From Aequitasia sp047973235 (GTDB taxonomy: Bacteria > Bacillota > Clostridia > Lachnospirales > Lachnospiraceae), in contig JBKEBP010000148.1 of assembly GCA_047973235.1 (NCBI GenBank), positions 1 to 64,000 on the forward strand: DNA of 64,000 nt, given 5' to 3'. Below, one piece after another: positions 8,063 to 17,664 of this stretch (positions are counted from its first letter, which is position 1; each line of letters starts with the position of its first letter). The translations under genes and the position numbers were made by a program. The notes beneath the pieces are model-generated. The model did no database searches. It saw nothing but the letters and a program-made list of their open reading frames with translations, and was not told the DNA's origin.

Positions 8063-9195
8063 AAAAGAAAAGTATTATGAAGTTAGTAGCATGTATTTTA
8101 GCAATGGTTATGTGTATGAGCTTAGTAGCATGTGGTTCCGGAAGTAGTGATTCAGATACGACTACTGAGGAGGAAACTGCAACAGAATCGGAAAGCGAAG
8201 CGACTGATGAAGAAGCACAAGTGAGCACAGAAGGGTTTGAAGGACCTACTGAGGCGGCAAAAGCGCCTGAAGAGTTGAAGGTGGCATTTGTTCCTGCAGA
8301 TGCATCTTTATCAGGTTGTATAGTTCCGGTAGAAGCAATGGAAGAGATATGCGACAGATATGGTTGGGAGTACCAGACATTTAATGGAGAAGGTACAACC
8401 GAAGGCTATAATAGCGCAATAATGAATGCAGTTGCATGGTCTCCGGACGTTATATGTACAGTGTCTATTCTGGCAAGTGCAGTGCAACAAGGAATTAAAG
8501 CGGCAGTTGATGCAGGAATACCGATTACAAGTGGATCGAATGGAACGGATGACCCTAATCCAAAACTTGATCTGGAATATGATTTTGCGTACGATATTGG
8601 TCCGGATTATGCAGGTCTTGGGGCAGAGATGGCTAGATGGATTAAAGATAATACTGAAGGCAGTGGAAAAGTAGTTACATTCGATTGCCCGGGTTCTTAT
8701 TCGGTGGAATATTTTTTTAACGGATTATTTGATGAGATGGATGCACAGGGAATTGAATATACTAAAGGAAGTGATTTTACTTTTGATCAACTAGGTGATG
8801 AATTAAATCGTATGATTATTTCCTATTTAACTAATAATCCGGATACAGAGTTTGTATATCTACCATTTGATCCGGCAGCGGTAGAGGTAGTAGAAGGTTT
8901 GGAAACGGCAGGATTTACGGATATCAAAATACTGGGAACACTAGGAAATACTGAAATGTGTAATTTAATTAGACAAGGCAGTATAGCTACAGCAACAGCA
9001 GCATACGATAATGTTTATTTAGGATATGCACAAATGGACCAGGCAATAAGACTTATAAATGATCAAGACCTAATATCACCAAGAGGCGAGAATCTGCCGT
9101 TCGCAATTATCGATGCAACAAATGTTCCTGATGGTGACACAGCGTGGGCACCTACCTTTGATTACAAATCAGCATATTACGCTCTTTGGGATTAA
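8059..9195 (+). CDS. Sugar ABC transporter substrate-binding lipoprotein (ribose/RbsB type)
   Basis: 378 residues. A signal peptide with lipobox LVAC (Cys25) is followed by a Ser/Thr/Glu linker and a periplasmic-binding-protein type I domain (about residues 65-370) with LKVAFVPADASLSGC, DAGIPITSGSNG and ILGTLGN. It should bind a monosaccharide or related polyol and feed the permeases at 9311 and 11832. A hairpin (9224-9260) sits between this gene and the permease, which may set a higher level of the binding protein. It overlaps the preceding isomerase by 4 bases. Confidence 0.87.
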   Translation: MKKKSIMKLVACILAMVMCMSLVACGSGSSDSDTTTEEETATESESEATDEEAQVSTEGFEGPTEAAKAPEELKVAFVPADASLSGCIVPVEAMEEICDRYGWEYQTFNGEGTTEGYNSAIMNAVAWSPDVICTVSILASAVQQGIKAAVDAGIPITSGSNGTDDPNPKLDLEYDFAYDIGPDYAGLGAEMARWIKDNTEGSGKVVTFDCPGSYSVEYFFNGLFDEMDAQGIEYTKGSDFTFDQLGDELNRMIISYLTNNPDTEFVYLPFDPAAVEVVEGLETAGFTDIKILGTLGNTEMCNLIRQGSIATATAAYDNVYLGYAQMDQAIRLINDQDLISPRGENLPFAIIDATNVPDGDTAWAPTFDYKSAYYALWD

Positions 9196-9223
9196 TAAGA
9201 ATTATTAAATTAGAAATGTGTTA

Positions 9224-9260
9224 AAGTGCAAAAACGGTCTGCTAAAGGCAGACTGCACTT
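9224..9260 (+). other. Intercistronic hairpin after the binding-protein gene
   Basis: Outer arms AAGTGCA (9224-9230) and TGCACTT (9254-9260) enclose an inner stem GTCTGC (9237-9242) / GCAGAC (9248-9253) with a 6-base one-sided bulge. No T-run follows, so it is not a typical terminator. It may protect the upstream mRNA end. Confidence 0.5.
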
Positions 9261-9310
9261 AGCACTATGAGCTTAGTAATTTAAGCTAGGATTTAAAAGA
9301 GGATGAACGT

Positions 9311-10267
9311 ATGGGAAAAAGTAGTACTTTTAGCAAATTTGTGAGCAAATATGTAATGATATTAGCATTTCTGGTTCTAGTCGTATTTTTTGCAACGATA
9401 TCGAGTAACTTTTTAACTGCAACAAATATAAGCAGTATTGTTATTTCAAAAGTTGCAACAGGATTCCTTGCTCTTGGAGGAACGTTTATCCTTATAAGCG
9501 ATGAATTTGATTTGTCACTGGGATATAATCTTATGTTTTCAACAATAATAGGGGCAATGATTGCGCAAAGAGGTGGCGGAACTTTAATTATAGTTCTATC
9601 AATGCTATGTACAGGTATGTTGGTTGGTCTAATAAACGGTATTTTAGTTGTTCATTTTAAGATCAGTTCATTTATAGTTACCCTAAGTGTAGGACTTACA
9701 CTTCTTGGCCTCGCCCAGGCACTTAGCGGTGGAGGTGTAATGTATGTAACGGAACCGAAGCCTCTGCTGGATTTTGCAAAAGCTAAAATAGGGAGTAATG
9801 GAATTGGATACTGTGTAATTTTATTTATTATAGTATGCATCATTTTACACTTTATATATACGCATACAGTGTTTGGCAGACAAGTTTATGCTATAGGAAT
9901 ATCTAAAAAAACAGCATTTCTTGCAGGGATTCAAGTTTCAAAAATCAGAATGCTAGCATTTGTGTTCTCAGGACTTATGGCAGGTGCGGGTGGTATTATC
10001 TACATGGGTCAGGTTGGAACAGCCAGTTCGTCATATGGTTCATCACTTCTCTTGCCGGCTTATTCAGTTGTGTTTTTAAGTAAAACCGCATTTAAACCGG
10101 GTTATATAAACATTCCGGGACTAATTTTATCACTCTTAATAGTAGCAATAGGTTCCAATGGTATACAACTCATTGGTGCACCGGCTTGGGGTGCATACGT
10201 TTTTGAAGGTGCAATCTTATGTTTTGCTATGTGGCTATCAACCAGATTCAACATAAGAGAAGAGTGA
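9311..10267 (+). CDS. Ribose-type sugar ABC transporter permease
   Basis: 318-residue permease of the RbsC/BPD_transp_2 family with about eight to ten hydrophobic segments. Family features seen are ISDEFDLSLGYN near residue 60, GLINGILVVHFKISSFIVTL near 105, and the cytoplasmic GRQVYAIGISKKTAFLAGI near 190 that contacts the ATPase. A second permease of the same family follows the ATPase, so the channel is probably a heterodimer. Confidence 0.87.
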   Translation: MGKSSTFSKFVSKYVMILAFLVLVVFFATISSNFLTATNISSIVISKVATGFLALGGTFILISDEFDLSLGYNLMFSTIIGAMIAQRGGGTLIIVLSMLCTGMLVGLINGILVVHFKISSFIVTLSVGLTLLGLAQALSGGGVMYVTEPKPLLDFAKAKIGSNGIGYCVILFIIVCIILHFIYTHTVFGRQVYAIGISKKTAFLAGIQVSKIRMLAFVFSGLMAGAGGIIYMGQVGTASSSYGSSLLLPAYSVVFLSKTAFKPGYINIPGLILSLLIVAIGSNGIQLIGAPAWGAYVFEGAILCFAMWLSTRFNIREE

Positions 10268-10278
10268 GGTGAGGCATA

Positions 10279-11835
10279 ATGAAATTATCAGCTAAGAATA
10301 TTTCGGTATCTTTTCCGGGAATTAAGGCACTTAATAATGTCAGTATAGATTTTGAATCCAAACGTATACATGCTGTTCTTGGAGCAAATGGAAGTGGTAA
10401 GTCAACACTGGTAAAAGTATTAACAGGTGTTTACCAACCGGATAATGATTGTAAAAGTTCGATTATTATAGATAACAAGGAAGTTCCAAATGTAGATAGT
10501 CCAAACGTAGCTCACAATCTAGGGATACGCGTTGTGCATCAGGAGAGTCCACTTCTTCATACGTTTACTGTGGCTGAATGTATTGCACTATTTAAAGGAT
10601 ATCCATTAAATGGAATAAGAATTAATTGGAAAGAAATAAACTCTTATGTAAAAGAGCTTTTTGAGATATATGACATAGACGTAAATCCTGAGGCACTTAC
10701 AGATAGTTTGAGTGCTGCGCAGAGAAACATGGTCGCAATGGCAATGGCAATGGGAAAAGATGACGAATTAAAAGCAACAAAGGTGCTTATACTGGATGAG
10801 GCAGATGCTTCTATTCCCGAGGCAGAGGCAGAGAGTTTTCTTAGTCATGTAAGAAAAATTGCGAATATGGGGATACCGGTTATTATGGTAACGCATCGAC
10901 TAAAAGAAGTAATGAATTATTGTGATGATTTAACTATTTTAAATGGTGGTGAATTAGTTTACTCGGGACTTGTTAAGGAAACTTCTGAAGAAATGATAGT
11001 TTCTAACATGATGAAACGTGATGAAGGTCAGAATAAGGATAACGATGAGTCTAAACATGAATATTCACTGGACCAAATATGGTCAAAATTAAATAGAAAA
11101 GTACATCCTAAAACAGATAAACCTGTACTTGAAATGAAAGAAGTGTACTCATCAGAGTTAAACGGACTTAGTTTTTCAATTAAAGCAGGTGAAATTGTAG
11201 GTATTATTGGGATCCCTGATAGTGGAGTTAAGGAACTTCCGCTTATATTAAGTGGAGATAGATCTATCACAAAGGGTAATTATATTATAGGAGAAAAAGA
11301 AATACAAGGCAATGTCTCCCCTAGAAAAGTTTATAAGGCAGGACTTACTTCCTTGCCATCAGATAGGCCTACAAGAGGAGGAGTAATGCCATGCACACTT
11401 CGTGAAAATGTTTTAATGCCAAATGAAATTCAATTTTGGAATAAGAATAGATTGGCTAAGGACATTATGAAAATGTGTATTGAAGTATTTGATATTCAGC
11501 CGGGTCATAATATTGATATGCAGTTTGGTAAGTTCTCCGGTGGTAATCAGCAAAAAGCGATAATGGCAAAATGGTTAGCGGTCTGCCCAAAGGTTTTTGT
11601 TCTTGATGATCCTACTTACGGAGTCGATCCGGCATCGAGAATGCGTATTTTTGAGAATATGAAGATAGCAGCCAAGATGAATGTGGGTATTATAGTATTT
11701 TCAACAGAACCTGAGCAGCTGACGGACCTATGTAGTAGGGTATTAGTGCTTAGGGATGGGCAAGTAAAAGGCGAACTTAGGGAAGAAGATATGAGTCTAA
11801 CAAGAAATTCCATAGCAAGGTGGTGCTACATATGA
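10279..11835 (+). CDS. Ribose-type sugar ABC transporter ATP-binding protein
   Basis: 518-residue tandem ATPase of the RbsA/MglA family. The N-terminal domain has Walker A GANGSGKST (about residues 35-43), a modified signature LSAAQRN and Walker B LILDEAD. The C-terminal domain has the degenerate GIPDSGVKEL in place of Walker A, FSGGNQQK as signature and VFVLDDPTYGVD. One competent and one degenerate site is normal for the family. The stop overlaps the next permease start as ATGA. Confidence 0.88.
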   Translation: MKLSAKNISVSFPGIKALNNVSIDFESKRIHAVLGANGSGKSTLVKVLTGVYQPDNDCKSSIIIDNKEVPNVDSPNVAHNLGIRVVHQESPLLHTFTVAECIALFKGYPLNGIRINWKEINSYVKELFEIYDIDVNPEALTDSLSAAQRNMVAMAMAMGKDDELKATKVLILDEADASIPEAEAESFLSHVRKIANMGIPVIMVTHRLKEVMNYCDDLTILNGGELVYSGLVKETSEEMIVSNMMKRDEGQNKDNDESKHEYSLDQIWSKLNRKVHPKTDKPVLEMKEVYSSELNGLSFSIKAGEIVGIIGIPDSGVKELPLILSGDRSITKGNYIIGEKEIQGNVSPRKVYKAGLTSLPSDRPTRGGVMPCTLRENVLMPNEIQFWNKNRLAKDIMKMCIEVFDIQPGHNIDMQFGKFSGGNQQKAIMAKWLAVCPKVFVLDDPTYGVDPASRMRIFENMKIAAKMNVGIIVFSTEPEQLTDLCSRVLVLRDGQVKGELREEDMSLTRNSIARWCYI

Positions 11836-12785
11836 TTAAAAAAATTAGAAGTGGACCATTATCAAGGTATGGAACAGTTGTTATAGGAATTATATTTTTT
11901 ATAATATTTTCAATTGCTTCACCAAATTTTATGAACATGCAAAATATAAGTGTATTTATGGTAGGCAGAGTAGCAGTTGGTTTCTTTGCGCTTGCTGCGC
12001 TAGTACCTCTAGTCGCAGGGGAATTTGACATTTCTCTTGGATATATGCTTGGAGCATGCATTATGGTGGCAGGTAAAGTAGGAAGCTACGGAGCTCCACC
12101 GGTGGTAGTTCTATTAATGGCTTTTCTAACAGGAATAGTGCTGGGAAGTTTCAATGGATTAATAACTGTAGTATTCAAAATACCTGCGGTAATTTCAACA
12201 CTTGGATCAGGAATGATTTTCTATGGTATATCATTATTCGTAAACAATTCAAAAAGTATCGCGGGTGTTCTTTCAAGAGATATTACCGCAGTCTTTAAAG
12301 CAAAGTATTTTGGCTTTAACCTATCAGTTTGGGTAATGATAATAACAGGCATTGTGCTTTGGTACATATTAGAGCATACGCCGTTTGGAAAGAATATGTA
12401 TGTGGTGGGAATGTCGGAAAGAGTAGCATATCTTGCAGCAATCAAAACCAAGTTTGTTAGATTTATGTCCTTTGTAATAGCAGGTGCGATTATAGGGATA
12501 GGAGCAATTGTAATACTTGGTCAATCGGGTAATGCTTATCCGGACACGGGACCTACTTACTTAATGCCCGGACTTGCGACAGTTTTCTTAAGCATAACCA
12601 CTCATAAAGTTGGAAGATATAATGTTCCCGGAACAATGGTATCGATTATCCTTCTTGGAATGGTATTTAACGGAATAGGCATATTAGGAGCTCCATTTTG
12701 GTTTGAGGGTGTTGCGAATGGAATTATATTACTGGGAGTAGTGCTATTCAATAGTTCGGATGCCAGACAATCTGTCACAGGTTAA
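11832..12785 (+). CDS. Ribose-type sugar ABC transporter permease, second subunit
   Basis: 317 residues, RbsC family, with VAGEFDISLGYMLG, GSFNGLITVVFKIPAVIST and GKNMYVVGMSERVAYLAAI at the expected positions. The frame extends to a GTG at 11820, but AAGGTGG is 7-8 bases before the ATG at 11832, which also gives the ATGA overlap with the ATPase gene. It completes the importer. It is diverged from the permease at 9311, so this is not a recent duplication. Confidence 0.86.
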   Translation: MIKKIRSGPLSRYGTVVIGIIFFIIFSIASPNFMNMQNISVFMVGRVAVGFFALAALVPLVAGEFDISLGYMLGACIMVAGKVGSYGAPPVVVLLMAFLTGIVLGSFNGLITVVFKIPAVISTLGSGMIFYGISLFVNNSKSIAGVLSRDITAVFKAKYFGFNLSVWVMIITGIVLWYILEHTPFGKNMYVVGMSERVAYLAAIKTKFVRFMSFVIAGAIIGIGAIVILGQSGNAYPDTGPTYLMPGLATVFLSITTHKVGRYNVPGTMVSIILLGMVFNGIGILGAPFWFEGVANGIILLGVVLFNSSDARQSVTG

Positions 12786-12812
12786 TAGGAAAGACACGAG
12801 GAACAATAAAAT

Positions 12813-13859
12813 ATGAAAAAAATGAAAGCATTAGTATATGAAAAGCCGGGCAGAAAAAACGGTTTTATAAAGGAAATCGACTATCCCAGTTGTGGAGATG
12901 ACGAAATCATAATCAAAGTTATGGCATGTGGAATATGTAAACCGGCTGAAAGAAGTCATGATGAAAAAGGTTCGCTTTTAGGTGTTTATCCTGCAGTGCC
13001 GGGTCATGAATTTGCCGGAGTAGTTGAGGAGATAGGTAAGGATGTAAAAAATTTCAAAGTAGGAGATAGGGTCACGGCAGATAATGCAGTGTCATGTGGT
13101 ACATGCTATTACTGTCAAGCGGGGAAACCGGCATTTTGTTTGAACTACAAGTCAATTGGACATAGTGTTTACGGTGGTATGGCAGAATATGTGCTAGTTA
13201 AAGAAAGTATGACCTTCTCTATTCCGGACAACCTTACTATGAATGAAGCTTGCCTTACTGAGCTGGTCGGATGTTGTTTCCATTGTGTAGAGAGGGCAGA
13301 TATAAAGTATGGTGACAATGTACTGGTTCTTGGTTGTGGATCAAGTGGAATGCTATTAGCTCAACTATTCAAAAACTCACAAGCAGGCAAGGTGGTTGTA
13401 GCAGATGTTAATCCAATGAAGCTTAAACATATTGAAGCTAAGGGTGTTATTACATGTCAAGTGGATCGAGAGGATTACGCGAAACATGAGAGCAGGTTAA
13501 AGGATGATTTTCCACTTGGATTTGACTGTATTATAGATACGACGGGAGATTTCGGATTAGTAAATAGATGCATTAGTATATTGAAGAAGGGTGGAACATT
13601 TGTTGAGTATTCATTTGCTTCTACGGACAAAAAAAGCGTAGAAATTAACATAGCTCCATTTATTGCAAATGAGTGCAGTTTCATAGGAACTACTTTCCAA
13701 AGCTTTAGTTTTAAAAGATGTCTTGAGGTTATGTCAGAAGGAAAGGTCGATGCGAGTTTTATCATTTCAAAGGAATATGCGTTAGATGAGTATTTTGATG
13801 CACTTGATGAGAATCTTAACAATACAGATACTATTAAAATGATTATTCATCCGAACTAA
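12813..13859 (+). CDS. Zinc-dependent alcohol/polyol dehydrogenase (MDR family) 1
   Basis: 348-residue medium-chain dehydrogenase. The catalytic zinc site is CGIC (near residue 40) and GHEFAG. The structural zinc site is CGTCYYCQAGKPAFC (about 95-109). The Rossmann motif VLGCGSSGM lies near 172. It likely oxidises or reduces a sugar-derived alcohol with NAD(P). It is similar to the enzyme at 14659, from which it is separated only by the DeoR gene. Substrate is unknown. Confidence 0.85.
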   Translation: MKKMKALVYEKPGRKNGFIKEIDYPSCGDDEIIIKVMACGICKPAERSHDEKGSLLGVYPAVPGHEFAGVVEEIGKDVKNFKVGDRVTADNAVSCGTCYYCQAGKPAFCLNYKSIGHSVYGGMAEYVLVKESMTFSIPDNLTMNEACLTELVGCCFHCVERADIKYGDNVLVLGCGSSGMLLAQLFKNSQAGKVVVADVNPMKLKHIEAKGVITCQVDREDYAKHESRLKDDFPLGFDCIIDTTGDFGLVNRCISILKKGGTFVEYSFASTDKKSVEINIAPFIANECSFIGTTFQSFSFKRCLEVMSEGKVDASFIISKEYALDEYFDALDENLNNTDTIKMIIHPN

Positions 13860-13892
13860 CGGAAGAAGGTTTGTTGAGAGGAGGGGTACTCC

Positions 13893-14636
13893 ATGCGTAC
13901 AGAAGAAAGAAGACATGACATATTAGATATGATAATAAAAAATTCTCCTGTACAAGTCAGTGAATTAATCGAGAGAATCGGTGATTCACCGGCTACCATC
14001 AGAAGGGATTTAACATTTCTTGAAAAAAATGGATACATAGTTAGAACACGTGGTTATGCTAAGTACGTTACACCGGAGGTAGTACATAAGATTTCGTTTT
14101 CCGAAGGGAAAATAGCAATTGCCAAAAAGGCAGCGGAAATGGTCATGGATGGGTCGACGATAATGCTTGACTCGGGTTCTCAGATACTTGCACTTGCTTA
14201 TCAGCTAATAGGGAAAAAAGACTTAACTGCTGTAACAAATTCATTGTCAATTGCTAATGTATTTTCCATGGCAGAAGTAACGACCCATGTAACAGGAGGT
14301 GTATTAATTGGCAGAGAAGAAGCTCTTGTTGGACCGGAGGCTGAAAACTATATAAGAAAAATTAAAGCTCCATTACTATTTATATCAACTACAGGGGTTA
14401 GAGGTACACAAGGTCTGGCATGTGTTACACCATTTCAAGCAAATATCAAAAAAGCATTTATTGAGTCAGCACAAAAAGTAGTTGCATTAATAGAAGAAGA
14501 GAAGATGGATATGGATGCGCTAAGAGTTTTTGCGGATTTTAAAGATATACATATGATCATTACATCGGCGCCACTTAAAGACAAAGCACTGGAAAACAGA
14601 CTAAGTGAACTTGGAGTTGAGGTAATTGTTGCATAG
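13893..14636 (+). CDS. DeoR-family transcriptional regulator
   Basis: 247 residues. An N-terminal helix-turn-helix (about 18-50: VQVSELIERIGDSPATIRRDL) precedes a DeoR sensor domain (about 75-245) with MLDSGSQILALA and TAVTNSLSIA, which bind phosphorylated or related sugar ligands in this family. A strong GAGGAGGGG ribosome site precedes the ATG. It is embedded in the operon between two dehydrogenase genes and is the only regulator there. It is the best candidate to bind the ATGATTA repeats at 1.99-2.23 kb (inference). Confidence 0.87.
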   Translation: MRTEERRHDILDMIIKNSPVQVSELIERIGDSPATIRRDLTFLEKNGYIVRTRGYAKYVTPEVVHKISFSEGKIAIAKKAAEMVMDGSTIMLDSGSQILALAYQLIGKKDLTAVTNSLSIANVFSMAEVTTHVTGGVLIGREEALVGPEAENYIRKIKAPLLFISTTGVRGTQGLACVTPFQANIKKAFIESAQKVVALIEEEKMDMDALRVFADFKDIHMIITSAPLKDKALENRLSELGVEVIVA

Positions 14637-14658
14637 ATAAAAGAAAGGAAACAAAAAA

Positions 14659-15726
14659 ATGAGAATGATGAAGGCACTTTATTACAAGGCAGCAGGAAGG
14701 GAGAATGCTTCTATAACAGAGATTCCATATCCAAGTCTAGGCGATGACGATGTCATTATAAAGGTTATGGCATGCGGAATATGTAAATGGGCAGAGCTTA
14801 ATCATGATACGGTAGGCGGTGGAGGTACACTTGCTAAATATCCGGTGGTTGTTGGACATGAGTTTGCCGGATATGTTGAGGAAATTGGGAAAAATGTTAA
14901 TAATGTAAAAGTTGGAGACAGGGTAACGGTTGATAACGCAATTCCTTGCGGTAAATGTTATGCATGCCAACATAATGATACGCTTCACTGTGAGTCGTTT
15001 GGGTCAATGGGACATAATATTAATGGAGGATTTGCACAATATACTTGTGCGCCGGAAGCTAAAGTTTTCAAAATACCCGACAATGTTTCATTTGATGAGG
15101 CTACTGTTACGGAACCGGTTGCTTGTGCTGTACACGGAATGGACGTACTGGATGTTAAGCAAGGTGAAAATATCCTAGTGTCCGGCATGGGGCCGCACGG
15201 ATTAATACTTGCCCAACTTGCACATTTTTCAAATGCTCAAAAGATAGCTGCGATAGGACTCGTAGATTCTAGGCTTCAGATTTTAAGAGACCAAGGCGTT
15301 CCTACTATATTAGCAGATAGGAATGATATGAGTGTTCAGGAAGCGGCAATCGAAAAGATGTTTCCAAACGGAGTAGATGCAATAATTGATACTTCGGGTT
15401 CGTGGCAGACGGTAAAGAGTATGTGGAAATTCCTTAAAAAGGGTGGAAGGTTCCTTCAATATGGAAGCTACCATCAAAAAATGGATATGGGTATAACATC
15501 GGATATGCTCAATAGTTTACATTTTAAAGAACAAACGTATACATCTTGCTCTGCTCAGACATTTTGTTTTCCTATAGCTCTTGATTATATGGGCAGCGGA
15601 AAAGTAAAAGTAGATAAGATAGTAACACATACATTTTCACTGGACGATTATTTCTTAGCACTTGATACGAACAAAAATGATAAATCAACCTTAAAAGTAG
15701 TAATACATCCAAATGAAGACATATAA
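14659..15726 (+). CDS. Zinc-dependent alcohol/polyol dehydrogenase (MDR family) 2
   Basis: 355-residue paralog of the gene at 12813. It has CGIC near residue 40, GHEFAGYVEEIG, structural zinc cluster CGKCYACQHNDTLHC, EPVACAVHG, and VSGMGPHGL for the nucleotide. The DTSG motif near 245 is shared with paralog 1 (DTTG). Two related dehydrogenases may act on different stereoisomers or in sequential steps. It is followed after 14 bases by a third, interrupted dehydrogenase. Confidence 0.85.
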   Translation: MRMMKALYYKAAGRENASITEIPYPSLGDDDVIIKVMACGICKWAELNHDTVGGGGTLAKYPVVVGHEFAGYVEEIGKNVNNVKVGDRVTVDNAIPCGKCYACQHNDTLHCESFGSMGHNINGGFAQYTCAPEAKVFKIPDNVSFDEATVTEPVACAVHGMDVLDVKQGENILVSGMGPHGLILAQLAHFSNAQKIAAIGLVDSRLQILRDQGVPTILADRNDMSVQEAAIEKMFPNGVDAIIDTSGSWQTVKSMWKFLKKGGRFLQYGSYHQKMDMGITSDMLNSLHFKEQTYTSCSAQTFCFPIALDYMGSGKVKVDKIVTHTFSLDDYFLALDTNKNDKSTLKVVIHPNEDI

Positions 15727-15740
15727 GGAGGAACTGGTAA

Positions 15741-16787
15741 ATGAAGAATCAGGCTATGGTAATGACAGATGTCAGAAAGCTTGAAAAACAAGAAATTCCT
15801 ATGCCCGTTATAGAGGATGAAGAGGTGGGTATTGAGGTTTGTGAAATAGGAATATGTGGCTCGGATATGCATTTTTATGAGGGTAAAGCCTTTACAATAT
15901 TTCCTGACTCTCTTCCATTTATTCTTGGACATGAATGTGCAGGAATAGTGTACTCGGTAGGTGCGAGGGTAAAAAATTTAAAGATAGGAGATAGAGTTGC
16001 TATAGAACCGGGACAGACATGCGGAAAATGTGAGTTCTGTCAGACAGGACGCTATAATCTATGCCCGGATGTACAATTTCTTGCAACACCACCTTATAGT
16101 GGAGCTTTAAAAAAGTATATGTCATATCCGGCATATAGGGCTTTCAAATTGCCTGATAACATGTCAACAATGGAAGGTGCTCTTATTGAACCGCTATCAG
16201 TAGGAATACATGCAGCGATACAAGGAGAGGTTAGTATTGGGAAAACCGTAGTTATTCTTGGTGGAGGTTGCATAGGCCTATGTACCTTGTTAGCAGCTAA
16301 GGCTTATGGTGCAACAAGAATAATTGTTACCGATTTGTTTGACAATCGTTTAGATAAAGCTAGTGAAATAGGTGCACCCGACACGATTAATTCGAAAGAC
16401 GAAGTCGCACTATCCAAGATACTGGAATTAACGGAAGGCAGTGGTGCGGATATTGTTTTTGTAACAGCAGGGAGCCCGGTAGCTGCAGCACAAACTAGTC
16501 ATATTGTAAAATGAGGAGGACCAATTGTCATGGTAGGAAACATTTTTGATGATGTACCATTTAGTTTCCGTTATATGTATAAGAAAGAAGCGCAGCTTAA
16601 AACTGTGTTCAGATATAGAAATACGTATCCACTAGCTATAAAAGCTGTTTCAACAGGAATGATTGACGTTAAGTCTATTGTATCCGGAATATATGATTTT
16701 GATCATTCCATGGAGGCTTTTAATAGAGCTGTAGATGATAAGTTAAACTGCGTTAAAGCAGTAATACAAGTTAATGACACAAAATAA
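15741..16787 (+). pseudogene. Zinc-dependent polyol dehydrogenase (MDR family) 3, split by an in-frame TGA
   Basis: A 348-codon sorbitol/xylitol-dehydrogenase-like frame is broken by one TGA at 16512-16514. The first part (257 residues) has CGSDMHFYEG, GHECAG, structural zinc CGKCEFCQTGRYNLC and GGGCIGL. The second part (85 residues from ATG 16530) carries the rest of the nucleotide domain and the C-terminus. Relatives normally have Arg here (VKRGGTIVMVG), so a single CGA-to-TGA change explains the stop. GAGGAGGA (16513-16520) lies 9 bases before ATG 16530, so the second part could be translated separately. It could be a recent pseudogene or a reassembling split enzyme. Confidence 0.8.
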
Positions 16788-16813
16788 TAAATGTACAAAG
16801 AAAGGAAAATGAA

Positions 16814-17647
16814 ATGGACAATCAAACAAAAGAAATGAAAAAACTGGCATTAAATATTAGAATCAGAGTATTAAAGATGCTGGCGGCACACGGAATGGGA
16901 CATGTAGGAGGAAGCTTGTCGGTGGTAGATGCATTAGCAGCGCTATATGGCGGAAAGCTAAAACATGACTGTGATAATCCTAAATGTGAAGATAGAGATT
17001 ACCTAGTTTTATCTAAAGGACACTGTGGACCTGCGTTATATTCAACACTTGCAATAAAAGGTTTTTTTGATGAGAAAGAACTATATACATTAAATGATTT
17101 AGGTACAATTTTACCTAGCCATTGTGATAAGAACCTAACACCGGGAATCGATATGACAACAGGATCCCTTGGACAAGGAGTTTCATGTGCACTTGGAATG
17201 GCACTTGGATTAAAGCTTGATGGAAAAGATAATACCGTATTTGCAATAATAGGAGATGGTGAATCCCAAGAAGGACAAGTATGGGAAACCATGCTTATAG
17301 CACCTGCAAAGAAAGCAAATAATATGATAATTATGATGGACAACAATAAACAGCAACTGGATGATTTCACTGATGAGATTTGTCCGCTTGGTGATGTTAG
17401 ACAAAAAGCAGAGGACTTTGGATGGTATGCATTAGATGTAGATGGTCATGATGTGGCTGCAATTGCTGAAGCGATTGATAAATGTAAAGAATCAGACAAA
17501 CCCGGATTTATCAATATGAGAACTGTAAAAGGGAAAGGATGGCCTGAAAAAGAAGCAATTAATGGAAATCATGGAGTTAAAGGCATGACACCTGATACAG
17601 TTAAAGACCTTGTTGATGGAATGGAAAAAGAGTTAGCAGCATTATAA
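16814..17647 (+). CDS. Transketolase, N-terminal subunit (split transketolase 2)
   Basis: 277-residue thiamine-diphosphate-binding half. It contains AAHGMGHVGGSLS, LSKGHCGPALYS, GDGESQEGQVWE and MMDNN. The partner subunit follows after 17 bases. It is diverged from the left-running pair at 0.15-1.9 kb, which suggests a different sugar or a different step. The context (isomerases, dehydrogenases, two importers, no kinase) points to catabolic rather than pentose-phosphate use. Confidence 0.88.
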   Translation: MDNQTKEMKKLALNIRIRVLKMLAAHGMGHVGGSLSVVDALAALYGGKLKHDCDNPKCEDRDYLVLSKGHCGPALYSTLAIKGFFDEKELYTLNDLGTILPSHCDKNLTPGIDMTTGSLGQGVSCALGMALGLKLDGKDNTVFAIIGDGESQEGQVWETMLIAPAKKANNMIIMMDNNKQQLDDFTDEICPLGDVRQKAEDFGWYALDVDGHDVAAIAEAIDKCKESDKPGFINMRTVKGKGWPEKEAINGNHGVKGMTPDTVKDLVDGMEKELAAL

Positions 17648-17664
17648 AAGGAGGAAAACCACAA

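Noticed and set aside
16512..16514. TGA in the third zinc dehydrogenase as a selenocysteine codon
   Set aside because: The position aligns with Arg in relatives, not with a Cys, and no hairpin like a bacterial SECIS was seen just after it.
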